64,000 nucleotides of DNA, taken from Riptortus pedestris (taxonomy: Eukaryota > Arthropoda > Insecta > Hemiptera > Alydidae). The translations under genes and the position numbers were made by a program. The notes under the pieces were generated by a model. That model was given only the letters and a program-made list of their open reading frames with translations. It searched no databases and had not been told where the DNA came from. The stretch is taken from NCBI GenBank assembly GCA_019009955.1, contig CM032232.1:57501501-57565500 (forward strand), in the 5' to 3' direction. Shown here in pieces: positions 56,319 to 64,000 of the stretch (positions are counted from its first letter, which is position 1; every line of letters starts with the position of its first letter).

Positions 56319-59300
56319 TATTGGAACGGACCTCATTTTCGTCATCTCCTGCGTAGGATCGATGGACATTTGAAGAAAATTTTCGAAAATCGCGTCATGA
56401 GTACGACCTCAATAGCTGATTTCCCTTAAGGGAAATCTGCTAAAAGTCTGTCACAAAGGGGCTGCGTAAACTAAGCAGATTTCCCACATGAAGGTTTACA
56501 ATAGATAAATATACATACAGGTAACACTACAGTGAATTCTCAGTAAATGTACACTACAAGTTAACCTCTACAACGGAAAGCGGCTGAATTGTGTACAAAC
56601 AGGCAAGCCAGCCTCATAGTGCTGCATAGCTAGAACGGAACGAAAAACAATTAGTGAAATATATCTGAATATAACATATTAATTTTATTGAAAACAATTT
56701 ACTAAAGCAAGTGCTGTAATTTGTAATGAATCAGAATCAGTTTAATCTCAATCACTCAAATTTTAGTAGTCCAAAAACAAAAGAAGGGGGGGAGGTCAAC
56801 AGAACGTATTTGCTTATATCTCACAAAGTAAAAGTACAATGAAAACAATATTTGGTATTTTGACTTCAATTAATATGTTTTATTATAGAACAGAGCATTG
56901 CTTATTTAACACTAGTAGAAGTGGGGGTTTACTGAAGACTGAAAAAATTCAAATATCTCAGTTAATATTCAAGATAGAGAATAAATGTATATAACAATAT
57001 TTATAGTACATTTAATTTGGAATAAGATTGATTCTATACACTTTTTCGATCCGACTTATAGTAACGGAGATATTTTGAATTTTCAAAATTCTACCCCTCA
57101 ACTCCCTCCTTCACCCTGGTCGGATTTCAGCCGTTAACGAACTTGATCTTCCTTTTTACATACATATCGAGTTTGGTAACGACCAACTGAACTCGACTAT
57201 TAAGCTCATAGAACTTACATATACACTGAAACAGTGGCCCTACAACTTAAAAAAAGTCTGTCATACAAGGGCTGTGTAAACTAAGCAATTTGCATCCATA
57301 TGCTGGTATAACACACTTGTGATCTCCCAATGTTAACTCTATTTCTAAATAAAAATATGATATGCAGAAGTGTTTACTGAAGGGTGAAAATGAAAAAGGA
57401 TGATTAGCTCACTTAATATTTGAGATAAAAAAAAGTTGAAGCGCATGAATAGTTTAACATAACTGGTCCTACAATATCTTTCGATCTGAGTCATAATAAC
57501 AAATATTTTGAATTTTCGAAATTCCCCTCTACCCCCTCCCTATTCCTAGATTTTAGCCATTAACAAAGATAAGATCTTTAAAAAAGTAAGCAAAATATCG
57601 AGTATGGTATTGATATGTAAATCAAATAAACATTTTTGAGTCAAGAGATAAAACCATTGATGGCGTCAACACCTATTTGCATGTATCTCACCTAATAAGG
57701 ATCTTTTGAAAACAATATTTGGTATTTTAACTTGGTATAAGATGCTTCATAGTATATTTCTTTATTGTTAAAATTTGGTGACTACAAGTGGGAGTTTACT
57801 GGAGGCTGAAAATTAAAAAATCTCGATTAATTTGGAGGATAGAGAAAAATTATGTAGAACAACATTTAGAGAGAGTTAAATTTACAACAAGATAGGTTAA
57901 ATATGATTTTTGTATCCGAGTCCTAGTAACAGAGATATTTCCATTTTTTTATTTTCTTGATTCTAACCCCCCCCCCCTCAAATTCCAGCTGTTAACGAGT
58001 TTCATATATTGAGTTCGGTAATAATTGTGACTGCTAGAGCATTAATTGGCAAGTGTATATATACCAAATTAATGTATCTGTAGGCCGCAACACAGTGTAA
58101 GGGTTAATTATCATTGGATCTTTTATTACTTTCAAGCAAATTTTGTATTAAAAAAAAAATGTTATTTATTAACATCCACTTTATGCTTCTTGACTAATTG
58201 GGGTGGGTTATCTACAGGTTACCACTCTTTTCTAGCCAGGGTGAGACTAAGGATTTTATTTAATGAGTTCGCCATTAAATAAATTCTTAATGCCCTGACG
58301 GGAATTGAACTAGTCACTCTAGGTTTATCATGTGAGATTAAGGCCAACATCTTCTTATCTTACACGGCTAAACTGAGCCCCCAAATTTTATATTACTCCA
58401 TAATTCATATTCAACTTACAATGTTGAAGTTTGGTTTGAACAAGTTTCATGGCTGCTAGAGCATCTTCTATAGGTGAATGTCCATGCTTTCCAGTCTGAA
58501 TTTTCTCTGAGAGAAATTCTTCGGTAAGAATTCTCAATTTTGACTTTCTGTGCTTAATACCAGACAAATTAAATATGACAGAGGTATCTATCACATAGGG
58601 ATGCATCATCTACATGTAACAAAAATGCAATACCAATCGATATAAATAGTGTATTTGTATGTTTAGCAAAATAGTACTGATGGATTTTTAACAAACCTTT
58701 AGTGCGTGTAAATCACCATTTAGTGACTGGCCAATAAGAATGAGATCTGGAGGGCATATTGACCGAATGTGGTTTTGCACATCTTCAAGTCTAGTTTCAC
58801 AATCTCTCAACATCCCAGGAGTAATTCCAGAAAACTGTGTCAGATAGTTCACAATGGGATTGTAGGGTTTTACAAGAGTCTCGTATATAACCTACGAATA
58901 AATATTAACATATTTAATACATTGTAAAAAAACAGTTTCTTGAATAAAGAATAGTTTAGTTTGTTATTTATTTACACCCACTTTGCAACTATGGCTAATC
59001 GAGTCAGGTTATCTACAGATTACCCTTTTCAAGCCAGGGTGGGGACTAGGAATTTTATTTAATGAGTTTGCTCCTAAATAAATTCCTAATTTAATCCGAT
59101 GGGAATTGAACTCGTCGCTCTAGGTTTACCATCTGGGATTAAAACTTATCTGTGACCCTTAATTAACTCACATGGCTAACCTGAACCCCATTATTTAATT
59201 TAAGCCTTTATAGGGCAAGGGCCGCTAGCCCGGCCTCTTTCTGCTGACTCCCACACTCATTCAAACTCCAACTGAGCGGCCAGGAAGGGGGTTTATCGGT

Positions 59301-61183
59301 ATCGGATGAAGGAAAATTCAAGAATAATTCCTCATTTTCCCCTGACATCTAGCGGACAAACTTGTAACTATTCACAGTCCTCTTAATCCGAGTTTGAAAG
59401 ACTGTGCCCTTGCCCTATAAAGGGTTAAGGTTTCATAAAAGAACAAAGCATCTAAATGAAGCATACTTGCACAACTAAACAGATTTCATAAATTTTTTCA
59501 GACCCAATACTCAAATATTCATCAGATTTTTTTTGTCTAGGGTTTCACAAAATAAAAATGTATGTCATCCTGGGGTTACATAAATTAAGCTGATTTCCCT
59601 CATGTAGGTATGACACACTGTATCATCTAATCTCACCATCTATTCCCTATTTCTCCCGTAGAAAGGTGTGTGTTCTATATAAACAGAATTTAAAATATAC
59701 TCAGTCACTTACAAGGTGCGGCTATTAAATAACGAGACTGACGCTGTAAAACATTTTATTTTTATTTCATACATTTTTACTTATTACTTATTATCACCTT
59801 CAATATACACCCCTCCTTTATCCCTATAACGCTCCATGCGAACCTTCCATTGTTCGAAACAGTGCTGGAAGTCTTTTTCTGTCAGCTCCTTCAGGACGTG
59901 TGCCGCTTTCTCTTTCACAACTTCAACAGACTCAAATCTTGTTCCTTTTTCCGCATTGTCTGTTAATTGGTTTCTAGCCAAATTCAGCATCCCAGTGTTA
60001 GACCATCCGCCTTATTCGCTGGATCTTGCGCTGTGCGACTTCTATCTGTTTCCTAAGGTGAAATCTGCATTAAAAGGAACAAGATTTGAGTCTGCTGAAG
60101 CTGTGAAAGAGAAAGCGGCATGCGTCCTGAAGGAGCTGACAGAAAAAGACTTCCAGCACTGTTTCGAACAACGGAAGGTTCGCATGGAGCTTTGTAGGGA
60201 TAAAGGAGGGGTGTATATTGAAGGTGATAATAAGTAAAAATGTATGAAATAAAAATAAAATGTTTTACAGCGTCAGTCTCGTTATTTAATAGCCGCACCT
60301 CGTTTAGTAACCCAGGCTGAGTAGTAGTATGTCTATTTAGGCTGAAAACATAAAAATATATATAACTTTCTTAATATTTGAGATTTTAAAAAAAATGTAT
60401 TCGACAAAAATTGTAGAAAATCTAAATTTCCAATTTTCAATTATTCACTCCTTCCCCAATTCTGATTTCAGCCATTACCTAGTATAATCTTTAATTTCCG
60501 ATGAAACGGTAAAATAGAGAGTGAGGTATTGGTCAAATAAAAGTAATGTAGTTTAGAAAGTACAATCTCAAATAATGACGTCACACCTAAAATAATTTGA
60601 ACACATTTCACACAGTAAAAGCTCAATGAAAACAACATTAGGTAATTAAGCTACGAATAAAGTGGTTCATGATATAACAGGTTATTGTTAATAAGACATG
60701 AGCAGGAATACTGGATTTGTTCTAGAAAAGATAATATTTGAGTGTGCGATTTGCATTTTTTAACCATGAGTCCTGATCAAAGCTCGTTTAAAGAAAAGAA
60801 ACGTGCTAAAATCTATCTAGGGTGTATTTAGTTTAAGACATCTGAGAAAACTATATGATAATCCAGTGTACAATGAACATAGAACCAGTTCCAATTTGAA
60901 CCAAACATTAATAAACTCTCAGTTAAGAACAGGCAAACAAAAATTTCTTTCATAATCCACAAGAACATTGCTCATTAATTAGTTGTTAAAATTTAATTAA
61001 TTACATATTTAAAATGATAATATTAATTTAAAACAACTGACTTCATGGGCTTCATTGACAATGGAGATCCTTGTTAGCTCACTTCCCTTACTAGTCAAAC
61101 ACATTTCACAATCCAATGACCACATCGGAGAACTATCAGTGACCTCTTCATAGTCGTCACGTGTCAAAACGTAATCACTGCAT
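50270..61183 (-). CDS. REXO5: REXO5 / NEF-sp-like DEDDh RNA exonuclease, 5' end outside window
   Basis: A 3'-to-5' RNA exonuclease of the DEDDh (RNase T/REX) group; REXO5 proteins trim structured RNAs in the nucleus and nucleolus. Six minus-strand exons join in frame with GT-AG introns: 61183-61042, 58891-58697, 58609-58420, 55677-55471, 52494-52301 and 50440-50270, giving 365 residues plus stop. Exo I is SPMWSLDCEMCLTSKGSEL (Asp24, Glu26 of the visible part). KP..N.I.NYLTQFSGIT follows. Exo II is LILIGQSLNGDLHALK (Asp107). Exo III is KHGHSPIEDALAAMKL (His156, Asp161). All catalytic residues are therefore kept. The His usual in 'GHSLN.DL' is Gln here. The C-terminal half (exons 4-6) has an RRM-like stretch (VELSAVPTQKAAVKFAKRLS), but I cannot place RRM motifs firmly. 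The first visible exon starts in mid-codon (phase 2), so N-terminal exons lie beyond 61183, probably outside the window. Confidence 0.92.
50510..51055 (-). mobile_element. HINE-like B-subfamily copy in REXO5 intron
   Basis: It carries TGCTGGTATGGCACACTATC, GATGAGTAGAAGTGGGGGTT, AATAACTTGGTTAATATTCA and AATAGCAGAGATATTTCAAC. It lies in the intron before the terminal exon, and both termini are decayed. Confidence 0.6.
51081..51953 (+). mobile_element. Helitron in REXO5 intron, complete ends
   Basis: It starts TCTATATACATATAAAATTG and ends with hairpin CCCGAGCGAAGCCGGG then TACCTTAGCTAGT, between A and T-rich flanks (GTAA|TC ... CTAGT|AATA). The interior is shortened to about one and a half repeat units and is interrupted by a short retroposon at 51284-51382. 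It is antisense to REXO5. Confidence 0.78.
51284..51382 (+). mobile_element. 5'-truncated retroposon with (GAA)n tail
   Basis: About 99 bp (from GGGGCCGGGATGCATGGCTG-type sequence to GGAGGAGGAAGAAGAAGAAG) inserted in the Helitron. It is flanked by GGTATGCAGATT (51272-51283) and GGTATGTAGATT (51383-51394), a 12-bp duplication with one change. GC-rich, it looks like the extreme 3' end of a non-LTR retrotransposon with a GAA-repeat tail. Confidence 0.7.
51956..52200 (-). mobile_element. HINE-like terminal part in REXO5 intron
   Basis: It carries GTAGGAGTAGGGGTTTATTA, AGACATTTTTCGAAAATCAA and GAGTACAACCTCAATAGCTG, then ATTTCCCTTGAAAGAAATAG. It probably continues the copy at 50510-51055 across the Helitron insertion. 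Confidence 0.6.
52301..52494 (-). CDS. REXO5: REXO5 exon (C-terminal domain)
   Basis: Acceptor ATTACTCCTAG, donor AAG|GTAATA, phase 1 to 0. It encodes VLLIGKQPILDEWSQYCNVS and QKAAVKFAKRLSPKGGTTIL. Its alternating hydrophobic pattern is compatible with an RRM-like fold. Confidence 0.87.
52618..52698 (+). CDS. possible short terminal exon, + strand, unrecognised
   Basis: An acceptor-like TTTTTTATGCTACAG precedes 26 codons and a TAA: LHEGAEVNDWQDGDLKIGDA then VLFWKN. The composition (G, D, E, W, balanced codons) is unlike the AT-driven peptides around it. It lies on the strand opposite REXO5, inside its 2976-bp intron. I do not recognise the family and found no partner exon nearby. It may be a last exon of an overlapping gene, a retro-fragment, or chance. 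Confidence 0.35.
   Translation, partial: LHEGAEVNDWQDGDLKIGDAVLFWKN
52720..53738 (-). mobile_element. HINE-like element, B subfamily, in REXO5 intron
   Basis: It begins AAAGTCTGTCACGCTGCTGA (stem-loop region shortened), with two modules (ACAACTATTGTAGAGCATCA; AACATTTATAGGAAGTCAT), GTGAATTCTAGGACAGTAAC, and a TA then GATA microsatellite (53537-53613). It ends CAGTAGCTGATTTCCCGTAA then GAGAAATCTGCT. Nearly full length; same strand as REXO5. Confidence 0.75.
53537..53613. repeat. TA/GATA microsatellite
   Basis: (TA)n followed by six GATA units, in the HINE-like element centre. Confidence 0.95.
53739..54214. other. REXO5 intron, unassigned
   Basis: A 70-codon minus-strand frame (53914-54126) has an AG-like start (ACATTTTAG), but its phase does not match the flanking REXO5 exons and it has no donor before its stop. 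I therefore leave it as non-coding. Confidence 0.5.
54215..54990 (-). mobile_element. HINE-like element, B subfamily, in REXO5 intron
   Basis: It carries GTAAGCAGATTTCCCATACA, TTTCTAAATAGAAATCTCAT, ACAACTATTGCAGAGTATCA, a second module with ATATCTGGATTAATATCCAA, and GTTTGGTAACAATCAAACAA. The right end is lost. Confidence 0.65.
55076..55335. mobile_element. two opposed HINE-like end fragments
   Basis: 55076-55210 is a + 5' end (TTTAGCAGATTTCTCTTATG, GAGGTTGTACTCATGATG). 55218-55335 is a minus end (GAATGAACTTCATTTTCATC, CAGGATCAATGGAATATG). They meet at a short TATATATA tract, forming a palindrome-like arrangement. Confidence 0.6.
55471..55677 (-). CDS. REXO5: REXO5 exon (linker)
   Basis: Acceptor TTTTCTAG, donor AACG|GTAAAT, phase 1 to 1. 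It encodes a charged, probably helical linker: LGWGNAVLSGPRSEEESEAA, RRLLEEREKTG and DMAHSFETQLSTSLMSHLVR. It follows the exonuclease fold, where 'FGD..L'-type sequence is usual. Confidence 0.88.
55852..56443 (-). mobile_element. HINE-like element, minus orientation, compact complete copy
   Basis: 592 bp, the best compact copy. It begins TCCGTCACGCAGGGGCTGCG (stem ACGCAG/CTGCGT), TAAGCAGATTTCCCACGTG, AGCCGAACAGTTACGGCAAA and the internal module, then GACCGCTAGAGCGTTAACAG, (TA)n 56284-56313, CTGCGTAGGATCGATGGACA, and ends GATTTCCCTTAAGGGAAATC then TGCT. The A-rich left flank and AAAAG right flank fit insertion in a T/A run. Confidence 0.85.
56444..57190 (-). mobile_element. HINE-like element directly tandem to previous
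   Basis: It begins AAAAGTCTGTCACAAAGGGG, CGTAAACTAAGCAGATTTCC directly after the previous copy's end, contains TCACTCAAATTTTAGTAGTC, AACACTAGTAGAAGTGGGGG and the internal module. It is truncated at GAGTTTGGTAACGACCAACT, before the microsatellite. Confidence 0.75.
57255..58060 (-). mobile_element. HINE-like element, B subfamily, minus orientation
   Basis: It begins AAAAGTCTGTCATACAAGGG, CTGTGTAAACTAAGCAATTT and TATGCTGGTATAACACACTT, with two modules and the microsatellite reduced to GTATATATA. It ends near GACTGCTAGAGCATTAATTG. Confidence 0.7.
58160..58381 (-). repeat. tRNA-derived SINE in REXO5 intron, sense
   Basis: It carries TTATTTATTAACATCCACTT, TATCTACAGGTTACCACTC, GGGAATTGAACTAGTCACTC (decayed B box in reverse), and ends at CTAAACTGAGCCCC, 39 bp from the donor of the Exo III exon. 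Confidence 0.8.
58420..58609 (-). CDS. REXO5: REXO5 exon (Exo III motif)
   Basis: Acceptor TACATGTAG, donor CATT|GTAAGT, phase 0 to 1. It starts MMHPYVIDTSVIFNLSGIKH and contains GHSPIEDALAAMKLVQTKLQ with the His and Asp of Exo III. The ATG at its start is an internal Met, not the gene's start codon. The preceding intron is only 87 bp. Confidence 0.93.
58697..58891 (-). CDS. REXO5: REXO5 exon (Exo II motif)
   Basis: Acceptor TTATTCGTAG, donor AAG|GTTTG; 65 codons, phase 0 on both sides. It encodes VIYETLVKPYNPIVNYLTQF, the SGIT motif, and the Exo II motif with its Asp. It is too interrupted by flanks to stand out as a long open frame, but matches the family along its whole length. Confidence 0.92.
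58962..59191 (-). repeat. tRNA-derived SINE in REXO5 intron, sense
   Basis: It carries TTATTTATTTACACCCACTT, TTATCTACAGATTACCC, GGGAATTGAACTCGTCGCTC and CACATGGCTAACCTGAACCC. Confidence 0.8.
59204..59424. mobile_element. piggyBac-type MITE
   Basis: 221 bp with ends (G)CCTTTATAGGGCAAGGGC and, in reverse, CCCTTTATAGGGCAAGGGC, flanked by TTAA on both sides (59200-59203 and 59425-59428). TTAA targets and CCCTTT..-type ends define piggyBac-type elements. No coding capacity. The first base is changed from C to G. It lies in a REXO5 intron. Confidence 0.88.
59555..59711 (-). mobile_element. HINE-like B-subfamily copy, part 1
   Basis: It carries ATGTATGTCATCCTGGGGTT, AAGCTGATTTCCCTCATG and GTATGACACACTGTATCATC. 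It is split by the mariner-type foldback and resumes at 60303. Confidence 0.6.
59784..59949 (-). pseudogene. mariner transposase C-terminus, left arm
   Basis: On the minus strand: GTRFESVEVVKEKAAHVLKE, LTEKDFQHCFEQWKVRMERY and RDKGGVYIEGDNK with a stop, the C-terminus of an irritans/mellifera-group-like mariner transposase. Confidence 0.8.
59956..60237 (+). pseudogene. mariner transposase C-terminal third, right arm
   Basis: On the + strand: FLAKFSIPVLDHPPYSPDLA with the third catalytic Asp region (PYSPDLALCDFYLFP), then GTRFESAEAVKEKAACVLKE and RDKGGVYIEGDNK with a stop. The first two catalytic Asp residues are missing. It differs from the left arm by only a few residues. Confidence 0.85.
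60303..60740 (-). mobile_element. HINE-like B-subfamily copy, part 2
   Basis: It carries CTGAGTAGTAGTATGTCTAT, ATTTGAGATTTTAAAAAAAA, TTCAGCCATTACCTAGTATA and AAGTGGTTCATGATATAACA, continuing the copy broken at 59711. Confidence 0.6.
60741..61041. other. REXO5 intron, unassigned
   Basis: AT-rich intron sequence with no recognised repeat, including the donor side of the Exo I exon. Confidence 0.5.
61042..61183 (-). CDS. REXO5: REXO5 exon (Exo I motif)
   Basis: Acceptor TTTTTCAG, donor GAA|GTCAGT. The exon's first base completes a split codon. It encodes CSDYVLTRDDYEEVTDSSPM through the Exo I motif LDCEMCL and LTRISIVNEAHE, ending in phase 0. Confidence 0.92.
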
Positions 61184-61654
61184 CTGAAAAACAAACACAT
61201 TTTATTTTATTAGGACTATATGTTGAAAATACAATGTAACTGATATTCCTCAGAGAATTTAGTTATTCAGTAAAATATTAGGAAAGAGACTGTTTAGTTC
61301 CGAATTCAGAGCAATTGGCTGTTAGACATAATGATTTCCCTAAAGGTAATCAAGCTTTATGAAACTAAATATATTTATTTCCATTACATATAAACATAAC
61401 ATCAAATTTGTTTTCTATAAAAAATTTACTAATATTATGGCGATTAATTTCTTAACATATTAATGAATAGCATTTATACTTACATAATGCATTCATTATA
61501 AAATTAAGCTCACACTACATGAATGAATACGTTTTATAAAATATGTCAGTTTCATAATTACATATAACATTTTTTTTTTTTAATTATATAGACTTCATTT
61601 GCAATTAATCTTAAATTTATTAAAGAACGACATGCTTCATAAATTAAAAAAAAC
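61184..61654. other. REXO5 intron upstream of Exo I exon, unassigned
   Basis: AT-rich. I searched the minus strand here for an earlier exon ending in phase 2 and saw none that fits. Confidence 0.45.
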
Positions 61655-61800
61655 TTTCCACACCTTAAAGAGACAATGTACATGATCATAACTTATTTTT
61701 TGGCCGATTTTTATAACAAATATTTTGTTGTTTTATTTAATAATTGAATACTTTTATTGTATATAGAAACATCCTTCAGACATGAAGTTTTTAGAAAATT
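61655..61800 (+). repeat. family C dispersed repeat, copy 5
   Basis: It shares CACCTTAAAGAGACAATGTA, TATAACAAATATTTTGTTG, GAAACATCCTTCAGACATGA and AGTTTTTAG with the 20375 and 5935 copies, in the same order and orientation. Confidence 0.55.
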
Positions 61801-61989
61801 AAAACTGTTTTCGACAAAAAGTGTTTCATAATTAAAACGATATGAATTGGAGAATTTAAATTGTTGCATGTGATGGGATGCTATGGCTTTCAGATCCATT
61901 TATGGCTTGAGCATCGTAAAGAAAAAATGTATGCTGCAAATTTTCACAGTATCAAAACAAAGTATTTTTTTAAAGACTAGAGGTGGTAT

Positions 61990-62251
61990 AAAAAAGTCAG
62001 TTACACAGCAGCTGTGTAAACTAAGCAGATTTCCCACAAGTTGGAAAGACACACTGGATCTCATATCACAATCTATCCTCTATGAGTAGAAGTCGGGGTG
62101 TACTGACGACTAGAAACAAGAAAATAAACAGAAATTAAAATGTTAATTGGAATTGAGATGTTTACTGACACTGAGATAATTAAAGTGAAAATCAGAAGAG
62201 TAGAAGTGAGGTTTTCTAAAATAAAAAAAAAAAAATACAAACATTTAATAA
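61990..62251 (-). mobile_element. HINE-like B-subfamily copy, part 1
   Basis: It begins AAAAAGTCAGTTACACAGCA, GCTGTGTAAACTAAGCAGAT (stem ACACAG.. diverged), TATGAGTAGAAGTCGGGGTG. It is interrupted by a Helitron at 62252 and resumes at 63763. Confidence 0.7.
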
Positions 62252-63761
62252 TCTATATATATATATATAAAATTGTAACCTCTGTCTGTACATTGATTTT
62301 TTTCGCAAAATTTCACGATAACTTTTTGTTTCACATGTCACAGACACCATAACTGCATTTTGTTTCTTTGGTGTCTGTTTGTTTGTTACCTTTTCACGCA
62401 TAAACGGCTGAACCGAATTTTATGAAACTTGGTATGTATATTACTACTAACCCAACTTAAGACTTTAGGCTATATTAATATCCTCTGAGATGAAGAGGAG
62501 TGGGGGTTATAAGGGAAGCCAGAAATTAAAAATAGCGAAATATCATTTCCTATTGTTTTTTCGGCAAATATGAACATAACAAAAGTTGTTTATTTTGTTA
62601 TTTTGAGTAACGTTTGTTATATACACTTTTTTAGTATACCGAATTATAAACGAGATATACGCTAAAACGTATAGCGGAAGTGAACAATTTTATTTGGGAC
62701 AAAAGACCCAACGGAGTGGGGTTTGTAAGGGAGGCCTGAAATTAACAATAGTGATATTTCGTTTCCTATTGGTTTTTCGACAAACATGCACATAGCAAAA
62801 GTTGTTTACTTTGATATTTAGAGTAACTTTTGTGCGCATTCACTTTTGTCGTAAAATGAAGTAAACACGGGATATACGCTAAACGGGAGTCAATAATATT
62901 AGTACTTATTTAAGAGGTTTTAATAAAGGAATATTATGACAAATGATGTTATGTTTTATATGATAGTTCAAAGTATGATTCGGATTAGTGAGGTAATAAA
63001 TCTTCGGCACCCCCTCCTAATAACTTTGTTATTTATTTCCAATAGAAATATAAACTATAAGAGCACTTCCATTATTTAATTTGTATAATCTACCTTGATG
63101 TTATTGAAACAAATATTTAATATAATAACAATTAAACGTTAATGGTAATGTCATTATGACAAAAAACAATATGCGTTTAAACTCGATATGATATTTTCAG
63201 GGTGCCACTATTAATTAATTCCATCCGGTAGATAAATTATAAAATAATGTTTTGCATCAATAATATAAGTAGAAGAATGTTGAGAAGTCTCATGCGGGAG
63301 CTGAAGATGACGGGAGCCTTACACGTTAATTGAGTTTACTTATTTCCCGTCTGGCATTACTGGAAGCGATTTCCAGTGAGATTCACTAATACAAATATAA
63401 TCTTACGTGCAAAACTTTGCCTAAACTATGTGAGCTCGGATTGGCTTTTGAAAGGAAATATGTTTATTATAGATGATATTTAATTGTAATAAATGCTACC
63501 CATGATTATGGTTTGAATTATTGAAAAACGGTGTGTCAAAAAGTGTAGAGGGATAGATTAGGAACACATTTTCATTTATCCTTCAAAAATAAAATTTCTA
63601 TTCTATTAATCCCCAAAAGTTACCCTTCAGGGTTGGCTATTTCGGAAAATCATTACGTCGTGGAGGGAAGTGTAATTGTACACATTGAAGTCTTACTATC
63701 AAAATACCATCATTAGTCAGTCAAGAATGATTTCCCGGGCATCGCCGGGTACCTTAGCTAG
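62252..63761 (+). mobile_element. Helitron, long non-coding cargo, complete ends
   Basis: It starts TCTATATATATATATATAAAA (TC start), then TTGTAACCTCTGTCTGTACA, and ends with hairpin CCCGGGCATCGCCGGG then TACCTTAGCTAG. It is inserted between A and T within a HINE-like copy whose two halves match across the break, so the boundaries are firm. It has two internal units, then about 850 bp of a different interior shared with the copies at 28198-29268 (reverse) and 35760-36492. No Rep/helicase frame. Confidence 0.82.
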
Positions 63762-63762
63762 T

Positions 63763-64000
63763 ATAATATATTAATATTCAAGTGAAATAAAGCAATTGTA
63801 GAAAATTAAAATTTTACATAGGCTAAAGTAAAATTTTTCTATTCAATTCATAGTAACCAAGATGTTTTGAATTTTCAAGTATTTCCCCTAAATCCCATCC
63901 ATCTCCCTAGGCCTTTACAAATGGTCTTTAGTTTAACACGAAACTTTTAAATATAGAGCTTCGTAAAGATAAAACAAAAAGTTTGACTGCTATAGCATTA
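63763..64000 (-). mobile_element. HINE-like B-subfamily copy, part 2 (runs off the window)
   Basis: It carries AATATTAATATTCAAGTGAA, TTCATAGTAACCAAGATGTT and GACTGCTATAGCATTA, the region left of the microsatellite in minus orientation. It continues past the window edge. Confidence 0.7.

Larger units (their letters stand above)
59712..60302. mobile_element. mariner-derived foldback element
   Basis: 591 bp built from two inverted copies of the 3' end of one mariner element. The arms 59714-59949 and 60072-60300 pair almost perfectly over about 230 bp. Both outer ends read AGGTGCGGCTATTAAATAAC inward, the mariner terminal repeat. Left flank TA; right flank TT. The loop (59950-60071) is extra transposase sequence of the right copy only. 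It sits in the first visible REXO5 intron. Confidence 0.85.

Noticed and set aside
58388..58609. The ATG at 58609 as the start of a separate small gene
   Set aside because: It is preceded by a splice acceptor and continues the REXO5 frame from the upstream exon (HALK|MMHPYVIDTS), so it is an internal methionine.

Overview
This is eukaryotic, AT-rich, very repeat-dense genomic DNA. The spliced gene, the tRNA-derived SINEs, and the Helitron, Merlin, mariner, hAT, piggyBac, Jockey-like and Penelope-like remnants together point to an arthropod, most likely an insect with a large genome. The species cannot be fixed from the sequence. Nothing suggests a bacterium, plasmid or virus: there are no operons, ribosome binding sites or CRISPR arrays.

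The one confidently recognised host gene is on the minus strand at about 50.24-61.18 kb. It is the 3' two thirds of a REXO5/NEF-sp type DEDDh RNA exonuclease. Six exons join in frame across five GT-AG introns and encode 365 residues, a stop and a nearby AATAAA. All five expected catalytic acidic/His residues are present. The N-terminal exons lie upstream of the window. Four of the introns are 1.9-3.0 kb and packed with transposons; the other is only 87 bp.

Two further possible host exons are weaker. One is a minus-strand terminal exon at 3730-3933, whose downstream (3' UTR-like) sequence is duplicated near 13.24-13.60 kb. The other is a short plus-strand terminal exon at 52618-52698 inside a REXO5 intron.

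Almost everything else is transposon-derived. The dominant family occurs more than 30 times in both orientations. It has a 5' end AGCAGATTTCCC, an inverted GGGAAATCTGCT near the 3' end, a small stem-loop (ACGCAG/CTGCGT) just before the 3' end, and a central TA microsatellite. This is the layout of DINE-1/HINE-type non-autonomous Helentrons, so I call it HINE-like here. I describe orientation '+' as starting with AGCAGATTTCCC and ending with GCGTGACGGAC. A second rolling-circle family starts TCTATATA, ends with a GC-rich hairpin and CTAGT, and carries internal repeats about 298 bp long. A tRNA-derived SINE of about 210 bp occurs about ten times.

Region by region: 0-10 kb holds Helitron, SINE and HINE copies plus the possible terminal exon. 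10.7-12.1 kb is a broken mariner-like element with a DUF4817-type N-terminus. 12-25 kb holds HINE copies, a Penelope fragment and a LINE RNase H fragment. 25.69-26.87 kb is a Merlin element complete in its ends, with an exact 8-bp target duplication and one frameshift. 28-31 kb is a cluster of Helitrons in opposed and tandem orientation. 33.5-41 kb holds LINE remnants. 44-49 kb has HINE copies split by two hAT elements. 50-61 kb is REXO5, and 62-64 kb is a Helitron inserted in a HINE-like copy. Coordinates of diverged repeats are approximate (tens of bases).
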